Positions 53,502 through 64,000 of a stretch of DNA of 64,000 bases are shown piece by piece (position 1 is the stretch's first letter; each line of letters starts with the position of its first letter). Source of the stretch: Edaphobacter acidisoli. Lineage in GTDB: Bacteria > Acidobacteriota > Terriglobia > Terriglobales > Acidobacteriaceae. The notes beneath the pieces were generated by a model. That model had not been told where the DNA came from and ran no database searches. It saw only the letters and a list, made by a program, of their open reading frames with translations. The position numbers and the translations under genes are program-made. Where the stretch lies: the NCBI RefSeq assembly GCF_014642855.1, contig NZ_BMJB01000002.1, positions 248,001 to 312,000 on the forward strand, given 5' to 3'.

Positions 53502-56501
53502 TCAAGAGGCTCCGATCATCGGATCGGGCTGGCTTGGTCTTGAATGGAAGACGACGCGGTCCCTCCCACCGTTCTTAGCCTGATACAGAGCTTCGTCAGC
53601 CGCGCGCACCATGTCTTCGACGGCCATCATATTGTCTTCAAGTGAAGCGGCCCCAAAGCTCGACGTGATGTGAAATGTCTTGCCATCAAACTCAAACGGC
53701 TTCGCCGAAACTGCTCGGTGCAGTTGCATCAGGCGCGTCTCCGGCTCTTCCGCAAAGCCTGGCAGAATGATGAGGAACTCCTCGCCGCCGTATCGTCCCA
53801 TGAAATCGTAGGGGCGGATATTCTCCATCATGCGGTGTGCAGCATCGCGCAGAATTGCGTCGCCGGCCAGGTGCCCATGCGTGTCATTTACCTGCTTGAA
53901 GTGGTCCAGATCAGCGAGCACGACCGTCAATTTGGAGCGCTCGCGGCGCGCGCGTGTCATCTCGCGCTCCAGAATCTCAAGAATTGCTGGGCGGTTCCAC
54001 ATCCCTGTCAGAGCATCATGCGACGCCTGATGCTCCAGCGCCTCACGCGCCGCCATCAATTCCAGCTTCTCGGCCTCCAGTTCACTCGTGCGCTGCGCGA
54101 TTAGCTCCTTCAAGGCCGCCTGCTCCTGCAGCAGACGCCACTCGCGCCATCGCCAGACGGCAAACGAAAGCAACGTCGCCAGCAGCGCGAGAAACAGGTA
54201 GAAGTATCGCGTCTTCCACCAGGGCGGACGAACCGTAAACGCCAGCTTCACGGTCTCCGATGCGTTGCGCCGGTTCGGGTCCAGCGCCTGTACCTCGAAG
54301 ACGTAATCGCCCGGAGGCACAGCCGCATAGTGCAGGCTGCGCATCGTCGTCTTATTCCACGAGGGCTCAAGCCCCATCAGCCGATAGCGGAACTGAAGTG
54401 AGCCTTCGCGGTCGTAGTTGGGCGAAGTGAAGCGCAGGTCGAGCGGCGAATTATGCCAGCGCCAGCGATTTCTTCCTCCTACGCTCAAAGGCTTCTCGCC
54501 AAGCGTCGCCGAGGTCAGCACTATGCCGAGATCTTCATCGTTGAACAATTGCCTCGGATGCAGCAGATGGATCAACCCGCCGTTGACTCCAATCCACACC
54601 GAGCCATCGCCGTCTGCGTAGAATGCGCCTTCGTCAGTGTCGTTTGATATCAGGCCATCACCCGTGGTGAGCAGACGCCAATGCGTCCCGTCGAAGACCT
54701 CGACTCCCAGATCCGTTCCCACCCACATCAGCCCGGAGCGGTCATAGCGGACGAATTGAATATCGGTCGAAACCAGCTCTGGCGTCGTCAGCGATGCCAG
54801 CACCTTCGCATGATCTCCCTCGACCTGCAGATGGTATAGCCCGGCAAGCCCACCCCCGATCCACAAACTACCATCACGCGCTATAGCCAGCGAGCGGATG
54901 CCTCCACGCGTCAGCCCCGCGTCGACTGAGATTTGTGTCCACTCGCCATCTTCCGTATTCGGGCTTTGGCTTGGTGCAAGCCGATAGAGATGATGGTCGG
55001 AGACGAACCAGACATTGCCTTTGGCGTCCTCTGCAGCATCGTCAAAGCTGTCCGCCGCCATCCGCTCGTCGGCGACCTTCTCCACCTTCGGATGCGTGAG
55101 TGGATGCCGTATCACCAGCAGACCCGAGCGAGTGCAGAACCAGATGCGGCCCCACGAATCCGTGAACATGCGTACAACCTGCGGAACCCGTGCAAACTGG
55201 GCGAAGCGTCCATCTCCGGGAGCTGCGCGCATCAGAAACCCCGGCAGGCTCACCGTCCAGATCGCGCCGTCACGCGACTCCGCAAACCCGTCCGGCTCCT
55301 GAAAATAGTCCATCGGAAAATTCGGCGCTTTGCGGATGTGGCCGTCTTCCAGCCTGCCAATCTGCACCTGGTCGCCAACCCAAAGGCGTCCCTTGAGATC
55401 GCGAAACATCGTCCACACGATGTCATTGCCTAGGCCTTGCGCGACGGTCCAGTTTTCGATTTGCCCATAACCCAGCCACCGCTCCAGTCCGTGGCCGCGT
55501 GTTGCGAACCACAGCGAGCCTTGTCGGTCACGAAGAATTGTACTGATGTCGCTGAACGAGATGCCGTTGGACGCATTGAAGACCTGCCAGCCCGCGCCGT
55601 TCCATCGCGCAATCCCCGTCGTCGATTGCGTCAGAATATTGCCATACCGGTCTTCGCCAAACGTCAGCACGCCCGAGCCATAGAAGAGCGCTTCAGAGTG
55701 CGGCGTGATATCGCGGTCCACAAAATCTGCGGCATTGGCTGCGCGCGCCAGAACGTAATGCGGGCTTCGTGCCCACAGCGTGCCATGGCTGTCGCGATAA
55801 AAAGTGAGCCATGCGGCCGGCTGTGGAACACCTTGCCGTTCGCCGAGCACATCAACGCTCTTGCCCCGGACATGGCAGATCGTCGGTCCGCAGCCAAGCC
55901 AAAGCGAGCCATCGTGGTCCACGTAGACAGTGTGAAGCTGCGCCAGCTCTGGATGCGCTGCAGTCTGTGCAGCAGTGAAGTATGGTGTGAGCGTCCAGGT
56001 GTTGCCTGATGGCTGCGCCACCATCAGCTCGGCTCCATTCACGACCAGGATGTGGCTTGCATCGAGCGAAGTCAGCCGCTGTCCCACGCCGAACCTGCCC
56101 GTGCCATCTTTATTGATCGGATGAAAGCGGCCATCTGCAAAATAGTACAGATGATCATTTGAGGCCGCCCATATCCGGCCCGAAGCATCCATGGCGACGT
56201 CGATCACCATGCTCTCTTCCAGTCCATCCGCTAAACCAAAGCGATGAAAGCCGGAACCGTCATAGCGGAAGAGACCATTCTCCGTCGCAGCCCACAGAAA
56301 CCCCGACTGGTCCTGAATCAGCCGGAAGACATCCATGTTCTGAAGGCCGTCGTCCTGAGCGTAGTGGCGGAAGGTAAACTGCTGTGCACCTGCCACAGGC
56401 AAAGCAAACAAAATCCCAAGCAACAACAACACGAGAGCGCCGCGACGCGAAGACGCAGGAGACGCACTTGTCCTATAGCCCCTGTGTAGGTAATTCGTCA
56501 T
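53502..56501 (-). CDS. Reg_prop/Y_Y_Y sensor diguanylate cyclase
   Basis: The 999-aa protein has a signal anchor, a long periplasmic sensor of two-component-regulator propeller repeats (DQSGFLWAATENGLFRYDG and many W-x-G-T/N-G-L variants) and a Y_Y_Y domain (LQFRYRLMGLEPSWNKT). One transmembrane helix (near residue 780) and a coiled coil lead to a GGDEF domain. The active site is GRYGGEEF, preceded five residues upstream by RPYD, an intact inhibitory I-site. It makes c-di-GMP in response to an extracellular, perhaps carbohydrate, signal. GTG 56510 is an alternative start. Confidence 0.93.
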   Translation of the reverse strand: MTNYLHRGYRTSASPASSRRGALVLLLLGILFALPVAGAQQFTFRHYAQDDGLQNMDVFRLIQDQSGFLWAATENGLFRYDGSGFHRFGLADGLEESMVIDVAMDASGRIWAASNDHLYYFADGRFHPINKDGTGRFGVGQRLTSLDASHILVVNGAELMVAQPSGNTWTLTPYFTAAQTAAHPELAQLHTVYVDHDGSLWLGCGPTICHVRGKSVDVLGERQGVPQPAAWLTFYRDSHGTLWARSPHYVLARAANAADFVDRDITPHSEALFYGSGVLTFGEDRYGNILTQSTTGIARWNGAGWQVFNASNGISFSDISTILRDRQGSLWFATRGHGLERWLGYGQIENWTVAQGLGNDIVWTMFRDLKGRLWVGDQVQIGRLEDGHIRKAPNFPMDYFQEPDGFAESRDGAIWTVSLPGFLMRAAPGDGRFAQFARVPQVVRMFTDSWGRIWFCTRSGLLVIRHPLTHPKVEKVADERMAADSFDDAAEDAKGNVWFVSDHHLYRLAPSQSPNTEDGEWTQISVDAGLTRGGIRSLAIARDGSLWIGGGLAGLYHLQVEGDHAKVLASLTTPELVSTDIQFVRYDRSGLMWVGTDLGVEVFDGTHWRLLTTGDGLISNDTDEGAFYADGDGSVWIGVNGGLIHLLHPRQLFNDEDLGIVLTSATLGEKPLSVGGRNRWRWHNSPLDLRFTSPNYDREGSLQFRYRLMGLEPSWNKTTMRSLHYAAVPPGDYVFEVQALDPNRRNASETVKLAFTVRPPWWKTRYFYLFLALLATLLSFAVWRWREWRLLQEQAALKELIAQRTSELEAEKLELMAAREALEHQASHDALTGMWNRPAILEILEREMTRARRERSKLTVVLADLDHFKQVNDTHGHLAGDAILRDAAHRMMENIRPYDFMGRYGGEEFLIILPGFAEEPETRLMQLHRAVSAKPFEFDGKTFHITSSFGAASLEDNMMAVEDMVRAADEALYQAKNGGRDRVVFHSRPSQPDPMIGAS

Positions 56502-56705
56502 ACGGCTCACCTGTTGAGACGCTTTAACGCATGGAAGGAACGCTCCATCCAGTCACATTGCAAGAGATAGTTGAGGAGTCTGCAAATTCATACGGCTCGA
56601 ATCGCCTCACCATTGTTTCACAAAGCGCTTCAGGCCCGCGGCTAAATATAGCAGCGTCATCGCTTACGGATGATTTAACCTCGTGTCTTCAATTCCTTCA
56701 GATAG

Positions 56706-58505
56706 TCAATTGACTGTCGAGGAGATCTCCGCAGCCGAAAATGGAACATCGCTCGCGCGCCGGTGCAGCCGGAACGGCTCACCAGCCGGCGGAGCCAGCA
56801 GAACAGGAGCGGGCGGAAAGTAAGCATTGCCCAGGTACTGCGCCAGCATCCGGTGCGTGTTGAAGAACGTGCCGTTCATCCCGATGCAGTGCCGTTGCAC
56901 CCGCGCCCACGCTCTTGGATTGGCGTAGACCGGAGCGATCCGGTTCTCCAGCTTGTCGTAGAGACTCGCCGCCTCCGCCTGCTCTGTCTCGGCGTCGTCG
57001 ATGGCCCAGCCGGTCACGCCCTCGGCGCATCCCTCAATCCACCACCCATCCAGAATCGAGAGCGATGGCACGCCATTCAGCGCTGCCTTCATGCCCGATG
57101 TGCCCGAAGCCTCATACGGCCTCCGCGGCGTATTCACCCACACATCAACGCCTTGGGTCAGCAACGCACCCAGCTCCCAGTCATAGTTCTCGAGGAAGTG
57201 AATCCTCAGCAAGCTCGAATTCAGGCGGTCAGCTACTTCATACACTTCGCGGATCAGGCCCTTACCCGGACCATCCGCCGGATGCGCCTTGCCTGCAAAC
57301 AAAATCTGCAAGCCGCCGATCTTCTCCGCAATCGCCACTAGGCGAGCCGTGTCCTGCAGAAGCAGGCTCGCGCGTTTATACGTCGCCACTCGGCGCGCAA
57401 ACCCAAGCGTAAGCACAGTTGGATCGAAGTGGTGTCCCGTGCGCTTTGCCACAACGTCGAAGAGCCTCTGCTTGTTCTTGAGATGACAGGCCGAGATCTG
57501 TGCCGGATCAATTCCGTAGACCGATCGCAGGTACTGGTTATCCGTGCGCCAGCCCGGAATCTCTGCATCGAACAGCTCCTGGAAGTGGTGCGATACCCAC
57601 GTTCCTGCATGGACGCCATTCGTAATCGCATGGACCTTGTAGCCCGGAAACATCTTCTGCGATACCTTGCCATGCTGCATGGCTACGCCATTCACGTAGC
57701 GTGAGAAGCGCAGCGCGATATAGGTCATGTTCATCAGGCCGTTGTGCAGGCAGCCAGCGCGGTCAATTGCGGTCGCGCGGTCCTGCCCCAGCACCTGGTA
57801 CATCTGGTCAACTCCAAACTGGTCGTGGCCTGCTGGCACCGGCGTATGGGTCGTAAACACACAGTGCTCCCGCACCGCTTCTATATCCGCGTCCGTTGCA
57901 TTTGCCAGCGGAGCGCCATCCAGCTGGTCTTCGAGCAGCCCCAGCGCCAGCAGGGCCGCGTGGCCCTCGTTCATGTGGTGGACCTCGGGTTTACATCCAA
58001 GCGCATTGAGCAGGGCAACGCCGCCCAGTCCGAGAACCGCCTCCTGGCACAGCCGGTAGTAGCTGTCGCCACCGTAGAGGTGGTCCGTCAACCTGCGGTC
58101 CCACGGATCGTTGCCTTCGACATCGGTATCGAGCAGGAACACCGGAATCACGTGCCCGGTGACGCCGATAACGTCATAGCGCCAGGCCCGCACCATCAGC
58201 TTCCGCTCATTGAGCGTTAGCGTAACCACCTCACCCGCGCTGGGCAGGCTCTCCGGCTGCCACGGCACGTCCGACTCCGTCTGCTGTCCAATGTCAGAGA
58301 GGTGCTGGCGGAAGTACCCCCGCCGGTGCGCCAGAGAGATAGCCACCATCGGCGCCGCCATGTCGGCTGCCGAGCGGAGCGTGTCCCCTGCGAGCATACC
58401 CAGACCGCCCGAGTAGGTCGGAAGCTCTGGCGAAAGTGCAATTTCCATCGAGAAGTAAGCGATTGTTCGGCCGGCAAGACTGGGCGCGTGGGTAGACAAG
58501 CTCAT
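56706..58505 (-). CDS. glgP: Alpha-glucan phosphorylase
   Basis: A 599-aa PLP-dependent phosphorylase of the short (TIGR02094-like) glycogen/maltodextrin phosphorylase type that releases glucose-1-phosphate. Conserved blocks are HRRGYFRQHLSD, HMNEGHAALLALGLL, the FAGKAHPADGPGKGLI phosphate/PLP region and RRPYEASGTSGMKAALNGVPSLSILDGWW. It is shorter than the ~800-aa classical enzymes, as is normal for this branch. Together with GH3 it suggests storage-glucan and oligosaccharide use. The start has GAGGAA upstream. Confidence 0.93.
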   Translation of the reverse strand: MSLSTHAPSLAGRTIAYFSMEIALSPELPTYSGGLGMLAGDTLRSAADMAAPMVAISLAHRRGYFRQHLSDIGQQTESDVPWQPESLPSAGEVVTLTLNERKLMVRAWRYDVIGVTGHVIPVFLLDTDVEGNDPWDRRLTDHLYGGDSYYRLCQEAVLGLGGVALLNALGCKPEVHHMNEGHAALLALGLLEDQLDGAPLANATDADIEAVREHCVFTTHTPVPAGHDQFGVDQMYQVLGQDRATAIDRAGCLHNGLMNMTYIALRFSRYVNGVAMQHGKVSQKMFPGYKVHAITNGVHAGTWVSHHFQELFDAEIPGWRTDNQYLRSVYGIDPAQISACHLKNKQRLFDVVAKRTGHHFDPTVLTLGFARRVATYKRASLLLQDTARLVAIAEKIGGLQILFAGKAHPADGPGKGLIREVYEVADRLNSSLLRIHFLENYDWELGALLTQGVDVWVNTPRRPYEASGTSGMKAALNGVPSLSILDGWWIEGCAEGVTGWAIDDAETEQAEAASLYDKLENRIAPVYANPRAWARVQRHCIGMNGTFFNTHRMLAQYLGNAYFPPAPVLLAPPAGEPFRLHRRASDVPFSAAEISSTVN

Positions 58506-58980
58506 GCGGTGGTAATTCCTCTTCTCGTCTCCTGCATTGCTCTCATCGGCAATTGCGGGAAGAAAGATCGTTCGGGGCGGGGGAGATGCGCAACTCCGAC
58601 AAAAAGATGTCCTGAACTAAGGCTCATTCTAGCAAAGCTACCCTCGATGGCCACAGAATCTCGGTCATCCGGGCTGGTTCTATCGGGCCATTGACGGGGT
58701 TAACTGTGGAAAGCCTGTAGATAATTCAATCGGTCAAAATATGAGTGTCTTTATGTCAGATAATATGCAACTAATTTACCCAGATGGCATCTTATCTCTA
58801 TGTCCGGGCCGGGTCCGTAATCCCTCTCATTCGCAGAAGACTGCGGAGCGGCAGAGGGTCGTCCTGACTTGGGCCTTCCTGTTATTTCTCCGGGAAAAGG
58901 AGTATCAGCACAAGGTGCCGATTGCTCCACGTGGAACAATTGCGGGTGCCAGGAAGAAGATCAGTGGGAAGGGGTGAACG
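58506..58980. other. Intergenic region upstream of clpB (475 bp)
   Basis: No convincing gene; a small plus-strand frame (58741-58977) has no family resemblance. The spacer holds the promoters of glgP and clpB (not resolved by eye) and the parS-like 16-mer at 58923-58938. AT-rich DNA lies around 58720-58800. No CIRCE element was seen. Confidence 0.55.
58923..58938. promoter_or_regulatory. parS-like ParB binding site
   Basis: TGCTCCACGTGGAACA matches the parS variant TGTTCCACGTGGAACA at 15 of 16 positions. The palindrome extends to 58921-58940 (ATTG...CAAT) with one mismatched pair. It is intergenic, 42 bp before the clpB start. A chance match of this quality is unlikely but ParB binding is not shown. 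Confidence 0.6.
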
Positions 58981-61656
<2,676 letters not shown>

Positions 61657-61720
61657 CGGGCAGGCCCCGGACGAGCACATATAATCAAGCGGGAATACTT
61701 CAGAAAGTGGTAGGAATCGC

Positions 61721-63427
61721 GTGAAGAAAACCGCTGTGATTATCGGTGCTGGACCGGCAGGATTGACGGCTGGCCTTGAATTTTTACGGCGGTCGGATGT
61801 CATGCCGGTCATCCTTGAAGCCAGCGACGAGATCGGTGGCATCTCACGGACGATCAAGTACAAAGGGAACCGGATGGATATCGGCGGCCACCGGTTCTTC
61901 TCGAAGAGCGACCGCGTGATGCAGTGGTGGATCGATCTGATGCCGCCCGAGACCACCGACGATGCGGCACCGAAGATCAGCTATCAGGGCAAGAAGCGCG
62001 TCGTCGTCCCTGCGCATCTGCCCGAAGAGCCTGTGCTGCGCGGCGCCGGGCCGATCATTCATCACGCGCCGGGTGCGGTGTTTGAAGAGGACAAGGAGCC
62101 CGCGCCGGAAGAGATTGCCGAAGAGGTGGCGGTGCAGCCAGCGGCTGATCCTGACCTCGTGATGCTGATCCGCCCGCGCAAGAGCAGGATCTACTACCTA
62201 CGCAAGTTTTTCGACTATCCAATCACCCTGACAGCAACGACTCTCAAAAATCTTGGCGCCACTCGCACAGTCAAGGTCGGTGCCAGTTACATGAAGTCGC
62301 GAGTCAGTCAGATCGCTCCAGAAAAAAGCCTCGAAGACTTCCTGATTAATCGCTTCGGGCGCCAGCTCTACCTGACATTCTTCAAGAGCTACACCGAGAA
62401 GGTCTGGGGAACGCCATGCAACGAAATTTCTGCAGAGTGGGGCGCGCAACGCATCAAAGGCCTTAGCCTGACGAGCGCAGTGAAGCACTTCCTGAAGAAG
62501 ACATTTGGCAAGAAACAGCATGGAGATGTCTCGCAGAAAGGCACAGATACCAGCCTGATTGAGCGGTTCATGTATCCCAAGCTCGGCCCCGGCCAGTTGT
62601 GGGAGCACGTAGCCGATCAGATTGCCGCCAAAGGCGGCGAGATTCACATGGGTTGGCGTGTGGTGAAGATTCACTGCGAAGGGAATCGCGTCGTGTCGGT
62701 AGATGCGGTGAACGATGCGGGTGAGCGGCGGACATTCAGTGGAGATTATTTTTTCTCGACCATGCCAATGCGCGAGCTGATCGCCGCGATGGACGCGCCT
62801 GTGCCCGAGAACGTGCGTGAGGTCAGCCAGGGCCTGCAGTACAGAGACTTCATCACGGTCGGCCTTCTTGCCGACAAACTGAAGGTGCGCGAGCCCGACG
62901 GCGGTCTGCTCAAAGATACGTGGATTTACGTGCAGGAACCGGATGTGTTACTGGGACGGTTACAAATCTTCAACAACTGGAGTCCACACCTCGTATCCGA
63001 TCCCGCAAAGGTATGGATCGGCCTCGAATACTTCTGTTACGACACCGACGATCTATGGAAGATGCCGGACGAGGAGTTGAAAAAGTTTGCCATCGCCGAG
63101 GTGGCCAAAATCGGGATTCTGGACGCGACAGATGTAGAAGACGGCCACGTTGTGCGCGTACCAAAGACGTACCCAGCCTACTTCGGAACCTACGACCGCT
63201 TCGACGAGCTGCGTGAGTTTGTCGACCGTTTCGAAAACCTGTTCCTGGTAGGCCGTAACGGCATGCACAAGTACAACAACCAGGACCATAGCATGTTGAC
63301 CGCAATGACCGCGGTCGACGGCATCATCGCCGGCAAGGTAGACAAAGCTTCGCTGTGGGAGATCAACACCGAGCAGGAGTATCACGAAGAGAAGGCGGAC
63401 AAAGAGGCTGCCGCCCAGACCAACTGA
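61721..63427 (+). CDS. NAD(P)/FAD-dependent oxidoreductase (UDP-galactopyranose mutase/amine oxidase-like)
   Basis: The 568-aa protein starts at GTG with the FAD motif [17 protein letters not shown] and continues [22 protein letters not shown]. The family block [25 protein letters not shown] and the C-terminal [15 protein letters not shown] (FAD-binding end) are typical of a flavoprotein group common in polysaccharide loci. An acidic linker ([20 protein letters not shown]) is inserted near residue 125-145. Its exact substrate is unknown; AGGAAT precedes the start. Confidence 0.88.
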   Translation: MKKTAVIIGAGPAGLTAGLEFLRRSDVMPVILEASDEIGGISRTIKYKGNRMDIGGHRFFSKSDRVMQWWIDLMPPETTDDAAPKISYQGKKRVVVPAHLPEEPVLRGAGPIIHHAPGAVFEEDKEPAPEEIAEEVAVQPAADPDLVMLIRPRKSRIYYLRKFFDYPITLTATTLKNLGATRTVKVGASYMKSRVSQIAPEKSLEDFLINRFGRQLYLTFFKSYTEKVWGTPCNEISAEWGAQRIKGLSLTSAVKHFLKKTFGKKQHGDVSQKGTDTSLIERFMYPKLGPGQLWEHVADQIAAKGGEIHMGWRVVKIHCEGNRVVSVDAVNDAGERRTFSGDYFFSTMPMRELIAAMDAPVPENVREVSQGLQYRDFITVGLLADKLKVREPDGGLLKDTWIYVQEPDVLLGRLQIFNNWSPHLVSDPAKVWIGLEYFCYDTDDLWKMPDEELKKFAIAEVAKIGILDATDVEDGHVVRVPKTYPAYFGTYDRFDELREFVDRFENLFLVGRNGMHKYNNQDHSMLTAMTAVDGIIAGKVDKASLWEINTEQEYHEEKADKEAAAQTN

Positions 63428-63482
63428 GCGCCCGCGAACGAACGATCGAGTCCGCATGCTCCACTTATGTTGAAATAAGAGC

Positions 63483-64000
63483 GTGACGCATCCATTCCAT
63501 GTTGGCGAAGGCTCCAGGCAGGTCGAAGTTGGCCGGGGCAGGTTGTTCCTGATTGCAGGTCCTTGCGTGATCGAGTCTGAGGCCCATGCCCGCAAGATGG
63601 CCGACGCAATCCAGCGCGTCACCGCGGACCTTGGCGTCCCGTACATCTTCAAGGCCAGCTACGACAAGGCCAACCGCACCTCACTGCGCAGCTTTCGCGG
63701 GCCGGGCCTTACAGAAGGCTGCCGCATCCTGCGCGCCATCGGCGAGAGCACCGGCCTGCCCGTCCTTACCGACGTTCACACCGCCGAAGACTGCACGCCG
63801 GTCGCTGAAGCCGTCGATGTTCTGCAAATCCCGGCGTTCCTCTGCCGCCAGACTGATCTGCTCGCCGCCGCAGCGAAGACTTGCCGCGCCATCAACGTGA
63901 AGAAGGGACAGTTTGTCGCACCCTGGGACATGCGCCACGCCGTCGAGAAGATTCGCGAGAGCGGCAATGAACGTGTCTCGCTTACAGAGCGTGGCGCGAG
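63483..64000 (+). CDS. kdsA: 3-deoxy-8-phosphooctulonate synthase (partial, C-terminus outside window)
   Basis: KdsA condenses PEP with arabinose-5-phosphate to Kdo-8-phosphate, the precursor for WaaA. About 172 codons are present, starting at GTG 63483. The PEP-binding IAGPCVIESE, KASYDKANRTSL and RGPGLTEGCRIL motifs and the strand block VLTDVHTAED are seen before the window edge. Later VDVLQIPAFLCRQTDLL and NVKKGQFVAPWDM follow. Assignment is strong despite truncation. Confidence 0.95.
   Translation, partial: MTHPFHVGEGSRQVEVGRGRLFLIAGPCVIESEAHARKMADAIQRVTADLGVPYIFKASYDKANRTSLRSFRGPGLTEGCRILRAIGESTGLPVLTDVHTAEDCTPVAEAVDVLQIPAFLCRQTDLLAAAAKTCRAINVKKGQFVAPWDMRHAVEKIRESGNERVSLTERGA

Noticed and set aside
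58741..58977. 78-codon ORF before clpB
   Set aside because: No homology-like features; it runs over the parS-like site and the clpB ribosome site.

Overview
The window is about 64 kb of GC-rich, gene-dense chromosome from a Gram-negative bacterium. Lipid A/Kdo genes lie at both ends (lpxK-waaA at the left, kdsA at the right), and there are many signal-peptide and beta-barrel proteins. Several features together point to Acidobacteriota, probably the Terriglobus/Granulicella/Edaphobacter group: Ig-repeat proteins with an internal membrane segment, Reg_prop sensors, GH3 enzymes, ergothioneine genes, fused class I fumarase and short palindromic intergenic repeats. This placement is inference from gene content; no rRNA or tRNA gene is visible to confirm it.

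Layout. 1-3.7 kb: lpxK (cut by the window edge), waaA, a secreted protein, a repeat-bearing spacer and a GNAT acetyltransferase. 3.84-7.04 kb: a complete 3,200-bp transposon of the IS1595 family with 24-bp terminal inverted repeats (22/24 matching) and a perfect 8-bp target duplication. Besides the transposase it carries a 64-codon convergent ORF and a two-gene cargo: an OLD/AAA15-type ATPase and a DUF3226-like TOPRIM protein. It landed 22 bp before the trmFO start codon. 7-13.7 kb: trmFO (with a palindromic repeat inside its coding sequence), egtD, a His-rich RcnB-like secreted protein, egtB, a DUF1440 protein, a lipoprotein and an enoyl-CoA hydratase. 13.7-18.8 kb: a VOC-RibH fusion, nusB, polA with an apparently degenerate proofreading domain, and a YfgM-like protein. 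18.8-27 kb: K+ channel, response regulator, DUF2905, xseA-glmM (overlapping), antiporter, a hypothetical protein and a Tat-type lactonase.

27-44.9 kb: alcohol dehydrogenase; acyP-apt-tonB-like operon; efp with Asn at the loop tip; a FecR-like protein; trpG and trpE separated by an opposite-strand small gene; glutamate dehydrogenase; Ig-repeat protein; pgsA; fumarase; a DUF1311 protein; aspartase; three outer-membrane barrel proteins; cytochrome c. 45-64 kb: an orphan GvpL/F protein, an OmpA-family protein, ftsY, a b561-like membrane protein paired with YceI, a GH3 beta-glucosidase, a Reg_prop diguanylate cyclase, alpha-glucan phosphorylase, a parS-like 16-mer, clpB, an FAD oxidoreductase and partial kdsA.

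The most interesting item is the transposon-borne ATPase-TOPRIM pair. It resembles known two-component ATPase/TOPRIM defence systems (OLD, Gabija, PARIS) in architecture, but it is built on DUF3226 and is mobilised as cargo of a single small transposon. Other points worth a look are the VOC-lumazine synthase fusion, the palindrome inserted in trmFO, the parS-like site and the orphan GvpL/F gene.
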